Shown: positions 15,439 through 24,545, counted from the first letter of the stretch. The stretch: 64,000 nucleotides of DNA from Streptomyces massasporeus (GCF_014648995.1 NZ_BMSE01000027.1:37534-101533), one strand, 5' to 3'. Made by a program: numbers and translations. The notes: a model not told the origin generated them from the letters alone.

Positions 15439-18219
15439 TCAGCCGAGGCGCGTGAGCTTGGCCGCGAAGCCCGGCTCCGTCAGGTCCTTCTGGAGGGCGA
15501 CCGGAACCTTCACGGCACTGGTGGTCCCGTCACCGACGGTGAGCGTGCCCACCTTGGTGCCGGCCTTGGCCGTGTGCGGCAGGTCGTCACCGGCGAACGT
15601 CAGCTTGACGGACAGGCCCGCCCAGCCGACGGCCGTGACGTCCTCGGTGACGGCGACCGGCGTACGGCCGCCGAGACCGTCGTCCGCGTACCCGACGAGG
15701 TCCCCCTTCTTCAGGATCGTCGCCGACTCCAGCGCGCCCTGCGCGGCCCGGATCAGCTTGTCGCCCTCGTGGAGAGCGGCGCCCAGGATCGTGTTGTCCG
15801 GGCCGCCGGCGGGCTGGCGCACGACCGCGCCGATGATCCGGTGGGTCTCGCCGTTCACGTCCTTCTTGGCCGCGAAGACGAGGTTGCCGAGCGCCGAGGT
15901 GGTGGTGCCGGTCTTGATGCCGGTGACGTTGTTGTAGCCGACCAGGCGGTTCCAGTTGTCGTGCTTCTTCTGCTTGTAGTCGACGTACGACATCATCGCC
16001 GCGACCTCGCGGAACGCCGGCTGCAGCATGGCGGCCTTGGCGAGCTTCACCTGGTCCACGGCCGTGGAGACGGTCGTGTTGTTCAGGCCCGACGGGTCGG
16101 TGTACGTCGTGTTCTTCATGCCGAGGTCCTTGGCGGCGTCGTTCATCTTCTGCACGAACGCCTTCTCGGACCCCGCGTCCCAGCGGGCGAGCAGCCGCGC
16201 CACGTTGTTCGCGGACGCGATCAGGATGCTCTCCAGGGCCTCCCGCTGGGTGATCTTGTCGTCCTTGGTGACGTCGACGGTGGACTCCTGGCCGGCGTCG
16301 GACTGGTCCTGGGCGGCCTGGTCGATCAGGATCTTCGGGCCGTCCGCGCCGCTCTTGAGCGGGTGATCGCGCAGGATGACGTAGGCGGTCATGACCTTGG
16401 CGACGCTCGCGATCGGCACGGGCTTCTGCTCGCCGGAGGACCCGAACGTGCCGATGCCCTGGACGTCCAGCGCGGCCTGGCCGTCGGCGGGCCAGGGGAT
16501 GTCGACCTTGCCGCCCTCGAAGGTGTAGCTGTCCTCGGCGGTCAGTTCGAGGGTGGGCGAGGGGAGCGGGCGCACGCTCTGTACGACCGCGAAGACGACG
16601 ACCAGCAGCAGCACCAGCGGCGTCCAGATCTTCACCCGCCGGGCCGCCGTCCGCAGCGGGGTCTCCGGGGGCGGCGGGGTGTTCGTCAGCTCGGCCAGCA
16701 GATCCAGCGGCGGCTTGGGCGGCAGTGGCTGCTGCGTGGTGCGCTCGGGGCCGACGGTGGGGACGGGCGCGGTGGCCTCGGCCGGGGCGACGGGCTTCTT
16801 CGTCGCAGGGTCGTCCAGGTGCTTGAGCGCGACGAACTTGCTGGTCCGCTCGGCGTCCTTCTCCGGGACGTCCTTCTTCGCCTTCTCCGGAGCTTCCTTG
16901 GTCCCGCCCCCGATCTTCAGCATGGTGGTGGGCTGATCGACCTGGGGCCGCGGGGCCTTGAAGACGGCGGTGGGCTGGTCGACGGGGGGTTCGGCGGGGG
17001 CGTCGCCGTCGGTCGATTCGTCAGTCTTGTCCGACTTGTTCGACTTGGGGTCTTCGGTCGGGGCCTTGGCCTCGGCGGCGGCGTCCTTGGAGGCGTCGGC
17101 GTCGTCGGTGGTCTTGGGTGCGGCCTTGGGGTCGGCGGCCTGGGCGGCGGGGGCCTTCGGTTCGGCCTTGGCGTCGCCGGAGACCCGCGGGTCCGCGGGC
17201 TTGGAGGCCTCGTCGTCGGTCTCCGCGTCGGCCTCGGCCGTGCCGGTGCTGCCGCCCTTGGCGGAACGGTCCGCCTCGGGCTCGTCGGCCTCGTCTGCGG
17301 CGTCCTGGGCCACCTTGTCGCGCCCGGCCTCGCGGCGGTCCGCGTCGTCCGTGCCGTTGTCCGCGTCTTCGGCGTCTTCGGCGTCTTCGGCGTCTTCGGC
17401 GTCCGACGGGGCCTTTGACGCCTCGGCGGCCTTCCCGGCCTCCTGGCCGTCCGTGTCGGCCTCGGCGGGCTCGTCCGTGCGCTCGGCGGCCTCTCGGGCG
17501 GCCTCGGCGTTCTTGGCGTCACCCTTGTCGGCGCCAGACTCCTCGCCCCCGTCCGCCGAGGCGACCCACGCGGCGACGGCATCCCGCAGCCGCCCGTCGC
17601 TGCCCCCGGCGTCGGCGGCCTCCTTGTCGGTCCCGGACTCCCCGGACTCCCCGGACTCCTGGGAGGAGCCGGAAGCGCCCTCCCCGGCGTCAGCCGCGGC
17701 GTCCTCGGTGCCCGAGTCGCTCACGTCCCCCTCGGCGTCCGAGTCATCACTCGCACCGCGCTCGGCGGACACGTCCGCGTCCTCGGCGTCCGAGTCGCTC
17801 CCGGACCGCCCGGCGTCACCCGCAGCGCCGTCCGCCGCGTCCTCGGTGTCCGAGTCGCTCTCGGTGTCCGCGGCGCCCGCAGCTCGTCCGGCGTCGCCGG
17901 CGGCGTTCTCCGTGTCGGAGTCGCTCCCGGCCTCCTCGGTGTCCACAGCGGACGCGGCGCCCCGGTCCGCGTCGTCCTCCGGCTCCGAGTCGCCCGCGGC
18001 GCGCCCGGTGTTCTTCGGGTCCTCGGCCGTGCGTGTGGACAGCACGCGCGTCGCCGTGTCGGCACCGCCTCGTGCCGAGGACTTCTCCGCGTCCCGGGCC
18101 ACTGCGAGCCGCGGGTCGGCGGCTTCGCTCCTGGCCTCCGGAACCGGACTCGCGCTCCCCGACGTCCTTCGTGCCGACGACTCGCGCTGCTTCGACCTGT
18201 CGGGGGACTCGCCCGCCAC
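15439..18219 (-). CDS. D-alanyl-D-alanine carboxypeptidase (S11) with very long acidic cytoplasmic N-terminus
   Basis: 926 residues from GTG 18219, which has GAGGAGGAGG upstream. The C-terminal 390 residues are a penicillin-binding S11 peptidase that trims peptidoglycan stem peptides: SxxK in ASVAKVM (about 605), SxN in ASANN (about 669) and KTG in GIKTGTT (about 770). A single membrane helix (about 530-552, WTPLVLLLVVVFAVVQSV) places this domain outside. The first ~525 residues are low-complexity, dominated by Ala, Asp, Glu, Ser and Gly with short runs such as DAEDAEDAEDAEDADN, and must be cytoplasmic and disordered. Ordinary S11 enzymes lack such a tail; a phospho-regulated or protein-docking role is an inference. 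Confidence 0.9.
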   Translation of the reverse strand: MAGESPDRSKQRESSARRTSGSASPVPEARSEAADPRLAVARDAEKSSARGGADTATRVLSTRTAEDPKNTGRAAGDSEPEDDADRGAASAVDTEEAGSDSDTENAAGDAGRAAGAADTESDSDTEDAADGAAGDAGRSGSDSDAEDADVSAERGASDDSDAEGDVSDSGTEDAAADAGEGASGSSQESGESGESGTDKEAADAGGSDGRLRDAVAAWVASADGGEESGADKGDAKNAEAAREAAERTDEPAEADTDGQEAGKAAEASKAPSDAEDAEDAEDAEDADNGTDDADRREAGRDKVAQDAADEADEPEADRSAKGGSTGTAEADAETDDEASKPADPRVSGDAKAEPKAPAAQAADPKAAPKTTDDADASKDAAAEAKAPTEDPKSNKSDKTDESTDGDAPAEPPVDQPTAVFKAPRPQVDQPTTMLKIGGGTKEAPEKAKKDVPEKDAERTSKFVALKHLDDPATKKPVAPAEATAPVPTVGPERTTQQPLPPKPPLDLLAELTNTPPPPETPLRTAARRVKIWTPLVLLLVVVFAVVQSVRPLPSPTLELTAEDSYTFEGGKVDIPWPADGQAALDVQGIGTFGSSGEQKPVPIASVAKVMTAYVILRDHPLKSGADGPKILIDQAAQDQSDAGQESTVDVTKDDKITQREALESILIASANNVARLLARWDAGSEKAFVQKMNDAAKDLGMKNTTYTDPSGLNNTTVSTAVDQVKLAKAAMLQPAFREVAAMMSYVDYKQKKHDNWNRLVGYNNVTGIKTGTTTSALGNLVFAAKKDVNGETHRIIGAVVRQPAGGPDNTILGAALHEGDKLIRAAQGALESATILKKGDLVGYADDGLGGRTPVAVTEDVTAVGWAGLSVKLTFAGDDLPHTAKAGTKVGTLTVGDGTTSAVKVPVALQKDLTEPGFAAKLTRLG

Positions 18220-18455
18220 CGATGCCTCCTCCTCGCGCCGCTGCTGCCCGCGTGCGCGTACCGAACCGTGAACCGCCGCCCGTGACACCGCTCCGGCGCT
18301 GTCCGAACCATGTACCAGTGTCCTGTGTGCGGGCCAAACCCATCCGGTAGACGAGAACGACATACCTACTGGTTCCACTACGAACCGGTCACGCACCCTC
18401 GACAGACCAATGTGAGAGGGGTCACCCTGTCTTTCATCCACGCGGGGAGGCATGG

Positions 18456-19211
18456 ATGGGCAGGAGCCGCAGAACACTTCCGGAGGAGCTTCTGCTGCTG
18501 GCGTTGGACCCGACCACGGGTACCACCGCACAGCCGCAGTCGCTCGACCTCGGTCTGGCCGGAGCACAGCTAGTAGAGCTGGCGCTGGCCGGACGGATAG
18601 CCCCAGACGGGGATCGTATCGCCGTGGTGGCGCCACGGCCGACTGGAGATCCAACACTGGACTGCGCACTGGAGTTGCTGCGAAGGCGTGGCGCTCCCGT
18701 GCGAGCCGTCCACTGGATTGGCGGGCCGCGTCTCGGGCTGCGCCAGACCTACCTCTCGCATCTGGAGCGGTGCGGCATGGTGCATGCCGTGGCGGGCCAG
18801 ATGTGCGGGGTGCTGCCGACGACTCGCTACCAGGCGACGGACACAGAGATCAGCCGGGAGATCAAGGCCCGGCTGGACTCCGCGATCCGCACCGGCGTAC
18901 CGCCGGACCCGCGGACCGCGGCACTCGCCGCCCTCGCCCACGCGGTCGGCCTCGGCAAGCACCTGTACCCGGGCAACGAGGGACGCTCCTCTCGCTCCCG
19001 GCTCAGGGACCTGATCAGGCACGACCCCATGGGCGGTCTCGTCGCGCACGCGGTGATGGACGTCCAGAACGGCGTCGCGGCCCAGCCGCGCCGCAACCCG
19101 GCACCGTCCGGCCGTCAGGCCGCCGGCGGCACCAGGCCCGCAGCGGAGCCCGCTCGGGGGGTTCCGATGCAACCGCGCCACGGAAGCATGGCGCGCGTCG
19201 CGGCCCACTGA
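18456..19211 (+). CDS. GOLPH3/VPS74 (GPP34) family protein
   Basis: 251 residues. MGRSRRTLPEELLLLALD and LAGAQLVELALAGRI match the GPP34 fold, which in eukaryotes binds phosphatidylinositol 4-phosphate and glycosyltransferases; bacterial members are abundant in actinomycetes and unassigned. The last 50 residues are Pro/Ala/Arg-rich and likely flexible. ATG 18456 follows GGGGAGG at 18445-18451. It is divergent from the carboxypeptidase and closed by a perfect 19-bp terminator stem. Confidence 0.85.
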   Translation: MGRSRRTLPEELLLLALDPTTGTTAQPQSLDLGLAGAQLVELALAGRIAPDGDRIAVVAPRPTGDPTLDCALELLRRRGAPVRAVHWIGGPRLGLRQTYLSHLERCGMVHAVAGQMCGVLPTTRYQATDTEISREIKARLDSAIRTGVPPDPRTAALAALAHAVGLGKHLYPGNEGRSSRSRLRDLIRHDPMGGLVAHAVMDVQNGVAAQPRRNPAPSGRQAAGGTRPAAEPARGVPMQPRHGSMARVAAH

Positions 19212-19287
19212 GCCGCGCCGCGCCGGCACGACCTACGACCGGTACACGCACCACGGGACCCACGAACCCGGTCACGGGAGCCGCTGT

Positions 19288-19331
19288 CCGAGCGGGGCGA
19301 AGAGAGCACACACTCTCTTCGCCCCGCTCGG
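19288..19331 (+). terminator. Perfect 19-bp hairpin after the GOLPH3-like gene
   Basis: 19288-19306 pairs with 19313-19331 around the loop CACACA. It isolates the GOLPH3-like gene from the XRE gene downstream. Confidence 0.85.
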
Positions 19332-19461
19332 CGTGCCGTGCCCGAACTGGCGTGTACCCGTCGCATATCCACCGTTTCCCAGCGGTAGTAAGCACCTTGG
19401 TGGCAGTCTGCTCAACAGCAGATACGCAAAGTAGAGGCACGCAGCCGGAGGTGCACGTCCC

Positions 19462-20319
19462 GTGGCGTCCAATGTCAATCCCACCGTCAGGCGGCGCCGG
19501 CTGGGCCAGGAGCTCCGCAGGCTCCGTGAGCTCAAGGGCATGACGGCCGAAGAGGTGGCCGAGCGGCTGCTGGTGTCGCAGTCGAAGATCAGCCGGCTGG
19601 AGAACGGGCGGCGCAGCATCAGCCAGCGTGACGTCCGCGACCTGTGCGGGGTCTACGAGGTCGAGGACCAGCGCATCGTCGACTCGCTGATGCAGATGGC
19701 CAAGGACTCCCGGCAGCAGGGCTGGTGGCACGCCTTCGGGGACATCCCCTACAGCGTCTACATCGGCCTGGAGACGGACGCCGAGTCGCTGCGGGTCTAC
19801 GAACCCCAGATCATCACCGGCCTGTTGCAGACCCGTGCGTACGCCGAGGCCATCATCCGCGGCGGTTCGCCCGAGGCGTCGGACGCGGACAACGACAAGC
19901 GCGTCGAGGTCCGGCTGCGCCGGCAGGGCCGGATCACCGCCGACACCGAACCGCTGCGGCTGTGGGTGGTCCTGGACGAGGCGTCCCTGCACCGGATCGT
20001 CGGCAGCCGGCCGGTGATGCGCGAGCAACTGGAGCACCTCATCGAGATGTCGCAGCTGCCCCACATCACCGTGCAGGTCCTGCCGTTCGAGGTGGGCGCG
20101 CACGCGGGCATCAACGGCCAGTACTCGATCCTGGAGTTCGCCGACGCGGCCGACTCGAGCGTGGTCTACATCGAGGGCGTCACCAGCGACCTGTACCTGG
20201 AGAAGCCGCTCGACGTGCAGAAGTACACGGTGATGTACGAGCACCTGCGCGCCCAGTCGCTGAACGTGGACCAGTCCCGGCAGCTCATCGAGCGTGTGGC
20301 GAAGGAGTACGCGCGCTGA
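19462..20319 (+). CDS. XRE-family regulator with DUF5753 (WhiJ-like, locus 2)
   Basis: 285 residues. The N-terminal HTH (RRLGQELRRLRELKGMTAEE, then LLVSQSKISRLENGRR) is followed by DUF5753 with EPQIITGLLQTRAYAEAII and ITVQVLPFEVGAHAGINGQY. Same family as the regulator at 5518 but clearly a different lineage. GTG at 19462 has CGGAGG about ten bases upstream. A DUF397 gene follows 196 bp later with its own likely promoter, so the pair is a second whiJ-type module without an adjacent HATPase. Confidence 0.92.
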   Translation: MASNVNPTVRRRRLGQELRRLRELKGMTAEEVAERLLVSQSKISRLENGRRSISQRDVRDLCGVYEVEDQRIVDSLMQMAKDSRQQGWWHAFGDIPYSVYIGLETDAESLRVYEPQIITGLLQTRAYAEAIIRGGSPEASDADNDKRVEVRLRRQGRITADTEPLRLWVVLDEASLHRIVGSRPVMREQLEHLIEMSQLPHITVQVLPFEVGAHAGINGQYSILEFADAADSSVVYIEGVTSDLYLEKPLDVQKYTVMYEHLRAQSLNVDQSRQLIERVAKEYAR

Positions 20320-20443
20320 GCCGTCACCGGAGGATGATCTTCCGTCGGGCAAAGCGCGGGATGCTACCCGCTGACACGCCTGACTGGAAGTCTCCCCTGG
20401 AATATGCCATCCGGTCGAGTGAATGACTGCTCCGAACGAGGAT

Positions 20444-20490
20444 GTTGGCGAGTAGCGTCGATCACGCCAACCACCAGCACAGGTTGGCGT
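20444..20490. promoter_or_regulatory. Three GTTGGCG elements upstream of DUF397 (locus 2)
   Basis: GTTGGCG at 20444-20450, its inverse in ACGCCAAC at 20464-20471, and GTTGGCGT at 20483-20490. The last two form a perfect 8-bp inverted repeat with an 11-nt gap, 26 bp before the DUF397 start. Candidate binding site for the adjacent XRE regulator. Confidence 0.55.
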
Positions 20491-20515
20491 AAACGCAACC
20501 CGCAACGGAGCGAAC

Positions 20516-20707
20516 ATGGCAATTCGTCTGGGCGCCACGGAAACGTGGACGACGTCCTCCTACACCAACAACAACGGCGCGTGTGTGATGGTCAGGTCGA
20601 CCGTCGCCGAGGCCCTGGAGCTCGGGGACACCAAGATCCCCGAGGGCCCCAAGCTGGCGTTTCCCGCCGACGCGTGGAACGCCTTCGTGGCCTCGGTCAA
20701 GGCCTGA
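20516..20707 (+). CDS. DUF397 domain protein (whiJ-type locus 2)
   Basis: 63 residues: TWTTSSYTNNNGACVMVRS, then IPEGPKLAFPADAWNAFVASV. The usual DUF397 motif RDSK is replaced by the less typical DTKIPEGPKL. ATG has CGGAGCG upstream. It follows the XRE/DUF5753 gene and probably works as its partner. Confidence 0.9.
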   Translation: MAIRLGATETWTTSSYTNNNGACVMVRSTVAEALELGDTKIPEGPKLAFPADAWNAFVASVKA

Positions 20708-20742
20708 CCTCGCGATCGACAGCACCACAAGCACCACCGACA

Positions 20743-20784
20743 GAGCCCTCTCGACCAGCATCGCCGTCCTTGCCGAGAGGGCTC
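20743..20784 (+). terminator. Hairpin between DUF397 and MerR genes
   Basis: An 11-bp stem (20743-20753 with 20774-20784, GAGCCCTCTCG) with a 20-nt loop, lying between convergent genes and able to serve both. Confidence 0.6.
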
Positions 20785-20813
20785 CGCTTGTGCCCGGAGA
20801 TCCCTGAGGGAGC

Positions 20814-21698
20814 TCAGCTCACCGGGAACGCCACGTCACACACCGGGTCTTCGGGCCCACTGGCCGCCCAGTCCGCGAAGTAGAGCTCCCGGCAGGGGCC
20901 CGTCGCCGTCAGCCCCCGCGCCGCCATCCACTCCTCCACCGCCTCGAACGCGGCCAGGATCTGCGGGTGCGCCACCTGCGCCTTGGTGATCCTGGTGTAG
21001 GCCAGCCGCCGGGCCGGCTCCACCCGCACCGCCGTCTCCCACGCCCTCCCCCGCCGCTCCACCCAGGCCCGGGCCGCCGCCTCGTCGGCCACCGGCACGC
21101 ACGCCTCCGCGGGGCCGTCGCTCTCCATCGACACCTCCGAGTGATAGGCGACGTACGGCACCCCGGCCACGCCCCCGCACTCCCGGGCCGCCTCCTCCAG
21201 CCGGCCCAGCGCCGCCCCGATCCACGCCGGCAGCTCGTCCGCCAGCGTGTGCCGCTTCTCGGAGATCACCACCTGCGCAGGTGTCTGAACCGTCTCGACC
21301 GTGAACTTCCCGTACATCTCGGAGCTCCTCCCCGACAGCCGTCCACGGAGGTACTCGGCGAGCGTCCGCTGCCCCGCCACCCGCGCCTCGACATCCGCCC
21401 AGTACGCGCCGAGCAGCGCGGCCGCCCCGGGCCCGTCGCCCGCCTCGACCACCTCGGCGATCCGGGCGAGCGGCATGTCCAGCTGCCGCAGCATCGCCAC
21501 GAGCCGGGCCCGTTCGACCTGGCCGGCGCGGTAGTAGCGGTAGCCGGTCACCTCGTCGACGTGCGCCGGCGCCAGCAGGCCCAGCCGGTCGTACAACCGC
21601 AGGGCCTTCGGCGACAGGCGGGCACGCGCGGCGAACGCCCCGATGGTGAGCAGCTCCAGGTTCGGTTCCGGTCCGTCCACCACGGCATCCTCCGTCAT
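20814..21698 (-). CDS. MerR-family regulator with GyrI-like effector domain
   Basis: 294 residues: winged HTH (LTIGAFAARARLSPKALRLYDRLGLL, then YRYY) and dimerisation helix to about residue 115, followed by a ~160-residue GyrI-like ligand-binding domain. This is the BmrR/TipA-like layout of drug-sensing activators. The ligand cannot be told. It lies beside a glutathione peroxidase gene in the same direction but 70 bp apart. Confidence 0.88.
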   Translation of the reverse strand: MTEDAVVDGPEPNLELLTIGAFAARARLSPKALRLYDRLGLLAPAHVDEVTGYRYYRAGQVERARLVAMLRQLDMPLARIAEVVEAGDGPGAAALLGAYWADVEARVAGQRTLAEYLRGRLSGRSSEMYGKFTVETVQTPAQVVISEKRHTLADELPAWIGAALGRLEEAARECGGVAGVPYVAYHSEVSMESDGPAEACVPVADEAAARAWVERRGRAWETAVRVEPARRLAYTRITKAQVAHPQILAAFEAVEEWMAARGLTATGPCRELYFADWAASGPEDPVCDVAFPVS

Positions 21699-21768
21699 CG
21701 GGCGGCTCTTCCGCCCGATGACGAGGACGCTCGGGCCTGACCCAGGGGCAAGGTCAAGCAGCGGGCCG

Positions 21769-22272
21769 TCAGGCCAGCTGGGCCTCGATCGCCGCCACGA
21801 CCTCCGCCGCGTCCGGCTCGGTCTGCGGCGAGAAGCGGGCGACGACCTGCCCGTCGCGGCCGATGAGGAACTTCTCGAAGTTCCAGCGGATGTCGCCGCT
21901 GTGCCCCTCGGCGTCCGCGAAGCCGGTCAGGCGGTCGTACAGCGGGTGCCGGCCCTCGCCGTTCACCTCGACCTTCTCGGTCATCGGGAAGGTCACGCCG
22001 TACGTGGCCGAGCAGAACTCGGCGATCTCGTCGGCGCTGCCGGGCTCCTGCCCGAGGAACTGGTTGCAGGGCACGCCGAGGACGCTGAAGCCGCGCCCGG
22101 CGTACTGCTCGTGCAGCTTCTCCAGGCCCGTGTACTGCGGGGTCAGGCCGCACTTGGAGGCGACGTTCACCACGAGCACCGCCTTGCCCGCGTACTGGGA
22201 CAGGTCGGCCGGGCCGCCCTGCAGCGCACCGATCTCGACGTCGAGGGGAGAGGAACCGTTGGAAGTCGTCAT
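21769..22272 (-). CDS. Glutathione peroxidase-family thiol peroxidase
   Basis: 167 residues, usual length for bacterial Cys-type enzymes. The peroxidatic Cys is in NVASKCGLTPQY (about residue 41), the Gln in CNQFLGQEPGS and the Trp in WNFEKFLIGRDG, completing the catalytic triad. As actinomycetes lack glutathione, thioredoxin is the likely reductant. It removes peroxides in the cytoplasm. Confidence 0.93.
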   Translation of the reverse strand: MTTSNGSSPLDVEIGALQGGPADLSQYAGKAVLVVNVASKCGLTPQYTGLEKLHEQYAGRGFSVLGVPCNQFLGQEPGSADEIAEFCSATYGVTFPMTEKVEVNGEGRHPLYDRLTGFADAEGHSGDIRWNFEKFLIGRDGQVVARFSPQTEPDAAEVVAAIEAQLA

Positions 22273-22281
22273 GAGCAGACC

Positions 22282-23274
22282 CTAGCTCCGCCGGGTGCCG
22301 GGCCGGCCGCGGGCCTCGGTGGCCTCCACCAGGACCTGCCCCGCCGCCGTCCGCGAGTACAGCACCGACCGGCCCGCCCGCCGCCGCTCCACCAGACCGG
22401 CGTCCAGCAGCACCCGCAGATGCCGCCCGACCGAGCCGAGCCCCTGCCCGGTCACGGCGACCAGCTGGCTGGTGCTCAGCGGCGAGCCGAGCCGGACCAG
22501 CACCCCCGCGCGGGCCGTGCCGAGCAGCGCGCCGAGGCTCGCGGGCACGGGACTGCCCCCGGGGTCGGCGAGCGCCCCGGCGCACGGGTAGACCAGCGCG
22601 TACCGGTCCGTCCCCTCCCACGCCACCCAGCCGATGCGCTGCGTCGTGATGGGCACGAACACCAGCTCCGCCCCGGACAGCTCCCGCGGCGGGTACTCGT
22701 GCGCGTTGACCTGGAGCCGGTTCTCCCCGAGCCACTGCGTGCCCGGCCGCAGCGTGTCCAGCGCGCTCGCCCAGCCGCCCCGGCTGACCTGCGCGGTCCG
22801 CGCCACCACATCGGCTTCCAGGATGCGCCGACGCTGGGGCCAGTACGGCCGCACGGCCGTGGTCCAGACATACGTCAGCAGGTCCGCGGCGCGCTCCGGG
22901 AGGTCGCCCCGGTGCAGCCGGGCCGGAACCGGGCCGCGCAGGGAGACGGTGAGGTCGGCGCGGGCCGCCTCCGGGTCGGCCGCCCGTACGCGCTCGACCC
23001 CCTGCTCGAAGGTCTCCCCGTCGCGCGGAGCGGGGGAGAGGAAGTCGGCCGTCCACTCCCGCCCGATCCCGGCGCGGATCAGCTGCGCGGTCACCGGGTC
23101 CCGCGCGAGCCGCCGCCGGTAGGCCGGCAGATGCGCGTCCAGCCACCGCCGCTCGCCGGGATGCGCCGCCTCGGCCCCGTGCAGCAGCCGCAGACTCGCG
23201 AAGGCCTCCGCGAACGGTGAGATCACGAACCGGCTCCCGGCCAGGGTGTCAGCGTTGATCTGCCACCAGCCCAT
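22282..23274 (-). CDS. ArsR-like winged-helix regulator with long N-terminal domain (DUF5937-type)
   Basis: 330 residues. The first ~240 form a domain of unknown fold seen in actinomycete regulators that start WWQINADTLAGSRFVISP; the last ~80 are an ArsR-type winged helix (LGSPLSTSQLVAVTGQGLGSVGRHLRVLLDAGLVERRRAGRSVLY). No metal-binding Cys pair is visible, so the signal is probably not a metal. ATG 23274 chosen. It is divergent from an MFS transporter with an operator-like palindrome between, so it probably controls that exporter and itself. Confidence 0.82.
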   Translation of the reverse strand: MGWWQINADTLAGSRFVISPFAEAFASLRLLHGAEAAHPGERRWLDAHLPAYRRRLARDPVTAQLIRAGIGREWTADFLSPAPRDGETFEQGVERVRAADPEAARADLTVSLRGPVPARLHRGDLPERAADLLTYVWTTAVRPYWPQRRRILEADVVARTAQVSRGGWASALDTLRPGTQWLGENRLQVNAHEYPPRELSGAELVFVPITTQRIGWVAWEGTDRYALVYPCAGALADPGGSPVPASLGALLGTARAGVLVRLGSPLSTSQLVAVTGQGLGSVGRHLRVLLDAGLVERRRAGRSVLYSRTAAGQVLVEATEARGRPGTRRS

Positions 23275-23291
23275 GGACCGCACCCCCCGAG

Positions 23292-23311
23292 GTTTCGCAC
23301 GTGCGCGAAAC
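23292..23311. promoter_or_regulatory. Palindrome GTTTCGC-N6-GCGAAAC between ArsR-like and MFS genes
   Basis: Perfect 7-bp arms around ACGTGC in the 74-bp divergent gap. Likely operator of the ArsR-like protein. It overlaps the GTG at 23301, one reason to place the MFS start at 23349. Confidence 0.65.
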
Positions 23312-23348
23312 AATAACCACGCGGACAGGAGCGTCGAAGACTCCGGCC

Positions 23349-24545
23349 ATGCGCAGTTACCGCGATCTGTTCCGCACGCCCGAGTTCACGCCGTTCTTCC
23401 TGTCCGCCTCCGCGCAGACGGTCGCCCAGACCATGGGCGGACTCGCCCTGGGCACCCTGGTCTACCGGGCGACCGGGTCGCCGCTGCTGTCCGCCGTGAG
23501 CATGTTCGGCTCGTCGCTGGTGCAGGTGCTCGGCGCGACCTTCCTGCTCTCCGCCGCCGACCGGCTGCCCCCGCGCGCCGCCCTGACGGCCCTGGCCCTG
23601 CTCTTCGCGGTGGCCACCGCCGGCCTCGCCCTGCCCGGCCTGCCCGTCTGGGGGCTCTTCGCGATCGTCCTCGCCAAGGGGCTGGCGGAGTCCGTGGGCG
23701 GGGGAGTGCGCTGGGGCCTGCTCAACGAGATCCTCTCCAAGGACGGCTATCTGCTCGGCCGTTCGGTGTTCAACATGATGAGCGGGCTGATGCAGATCAC
23801 CGGTTACGCGACCGGCGGCGCGCTCGTGGCCTTGATGTCCCCGCGGCTGTCCCTGCTGACCGCCGCGGCTCTGTACGTCGTGGCCGCCGTCGTCGTCCGC
23901 CTCGGCCTGGCCCCCCGTCCGCCCCGTGCCACGGGCCGCCCCTCGGCGTCGGCGACCTGGCGTGCCAACGCCCTGCTCTGGTCCTCGCCGCCCCGCCGCC
24001 AGGTCTATCTGGCCCTGTGGATCCCCAACGGCCTGGTCGTCGGCTGTGAATCCCTCTACGTCTCCTACGCCCCCGACTCCGCCGGCACCCTGTTCGCCTG
24101 CGCGGCGCTGGGCATGCTCGCCGGGGACGTGCTGGTCGGCCGCGTGGTGCCGCCACGTCTGCGCCCCCGCCTGGGCTTCCCGCTCCTGCTGCTCCTGGCC
24201 GTGCCGTACGTGCCGTTCCTCCTGCACCCGGCGCTTCCGCTCGCGGCGGCCGCGGTGACACTGGCCTCCGTGGGGTTCGGCGCGAGCCTCGTGCAGCAGG
24301 AGAGACTGGTGACCCTCACCCCCGACGAGCTGTCGGGGCACGCCCTGGGGCTGCACTCGGCGGGGATGCTCACGATGCAGGGGGTCGCGGCGGCACTGGC
24401 GGGATCACTGGCCCAACTCACCTCTCCCGCCCAGGCGATGACCATGATGGCCGTGGGGTCGGCGGGAGTGACGTTGCTGTTGATGGGGGCGGCGAGGCGG
24501 GAGGAACCGAGGACGGTGAGCTGTGGGACCGGCTCAGGAAGGTGA
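23349..24545 (+). CDS. MFS transporter
   Basis: 398 residues with about 12 membrane helices. FRTPEFTPFFLSASAQTVAQTMGGLALG is a typical MFS first helix of the actinomycete drug-exporter type. ATG 23349 is preferred, although GTG 23301 is in frame and would add 16 polar residues across the operator. Under probable control of the divergent ArsR-like gene; substrate unknown. Its end overlaps the convergent MarR gene by 12 bp. Confidence 0.85.
   Translation: MRSYRDLFRTPEFTPFFLSASAQTVAQTMGGLALGTLVYRATGSPLLSAVSMFGSSLVQVLGATFLLSAADRLPPRAALTALALLFAVATAGLALPGLPVWGLFAIVLAKGLAESVGGGVRWGLLNEILSKDGYLLGRSVFNMMSGLMQITGYATGGALVALMSPRLSLLTAAALYVVAAVVVRLGLAPRPPRATGRPSASATWRANALLWSSPPRRQVYLALWIPNGLVVGCESLYVSYAPDSAGTLFACAALGMLAGDVLVGRVVPPRLRPRLGFPLLLLLAVPYVPFLLHPALPLAAAAVTLASVGFGASLVQQERLVTLTPDELSGHALGLHSAGMLTMQGVAAALAGSLAQLTSPAQAMTMMAVGSAGVTLLLMGAARREEPRTVSCGTGSGR

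Noticed and set aside
15415..17418. 667-residue open frame antisense to the carboxypeptidase
   Set aside because: Arises from the biased codons of the acidic tail and the catalytic domain; no start signal or recognisable fold.
18220..18669. In-frame N-terminal extension of the carboxypeptidase (150 codons upstream of 18219)
   Set aside because: The extension overlaps the divergent GOLPH3-like gene and the GTG at 18219 has a much better ribosome binding site.
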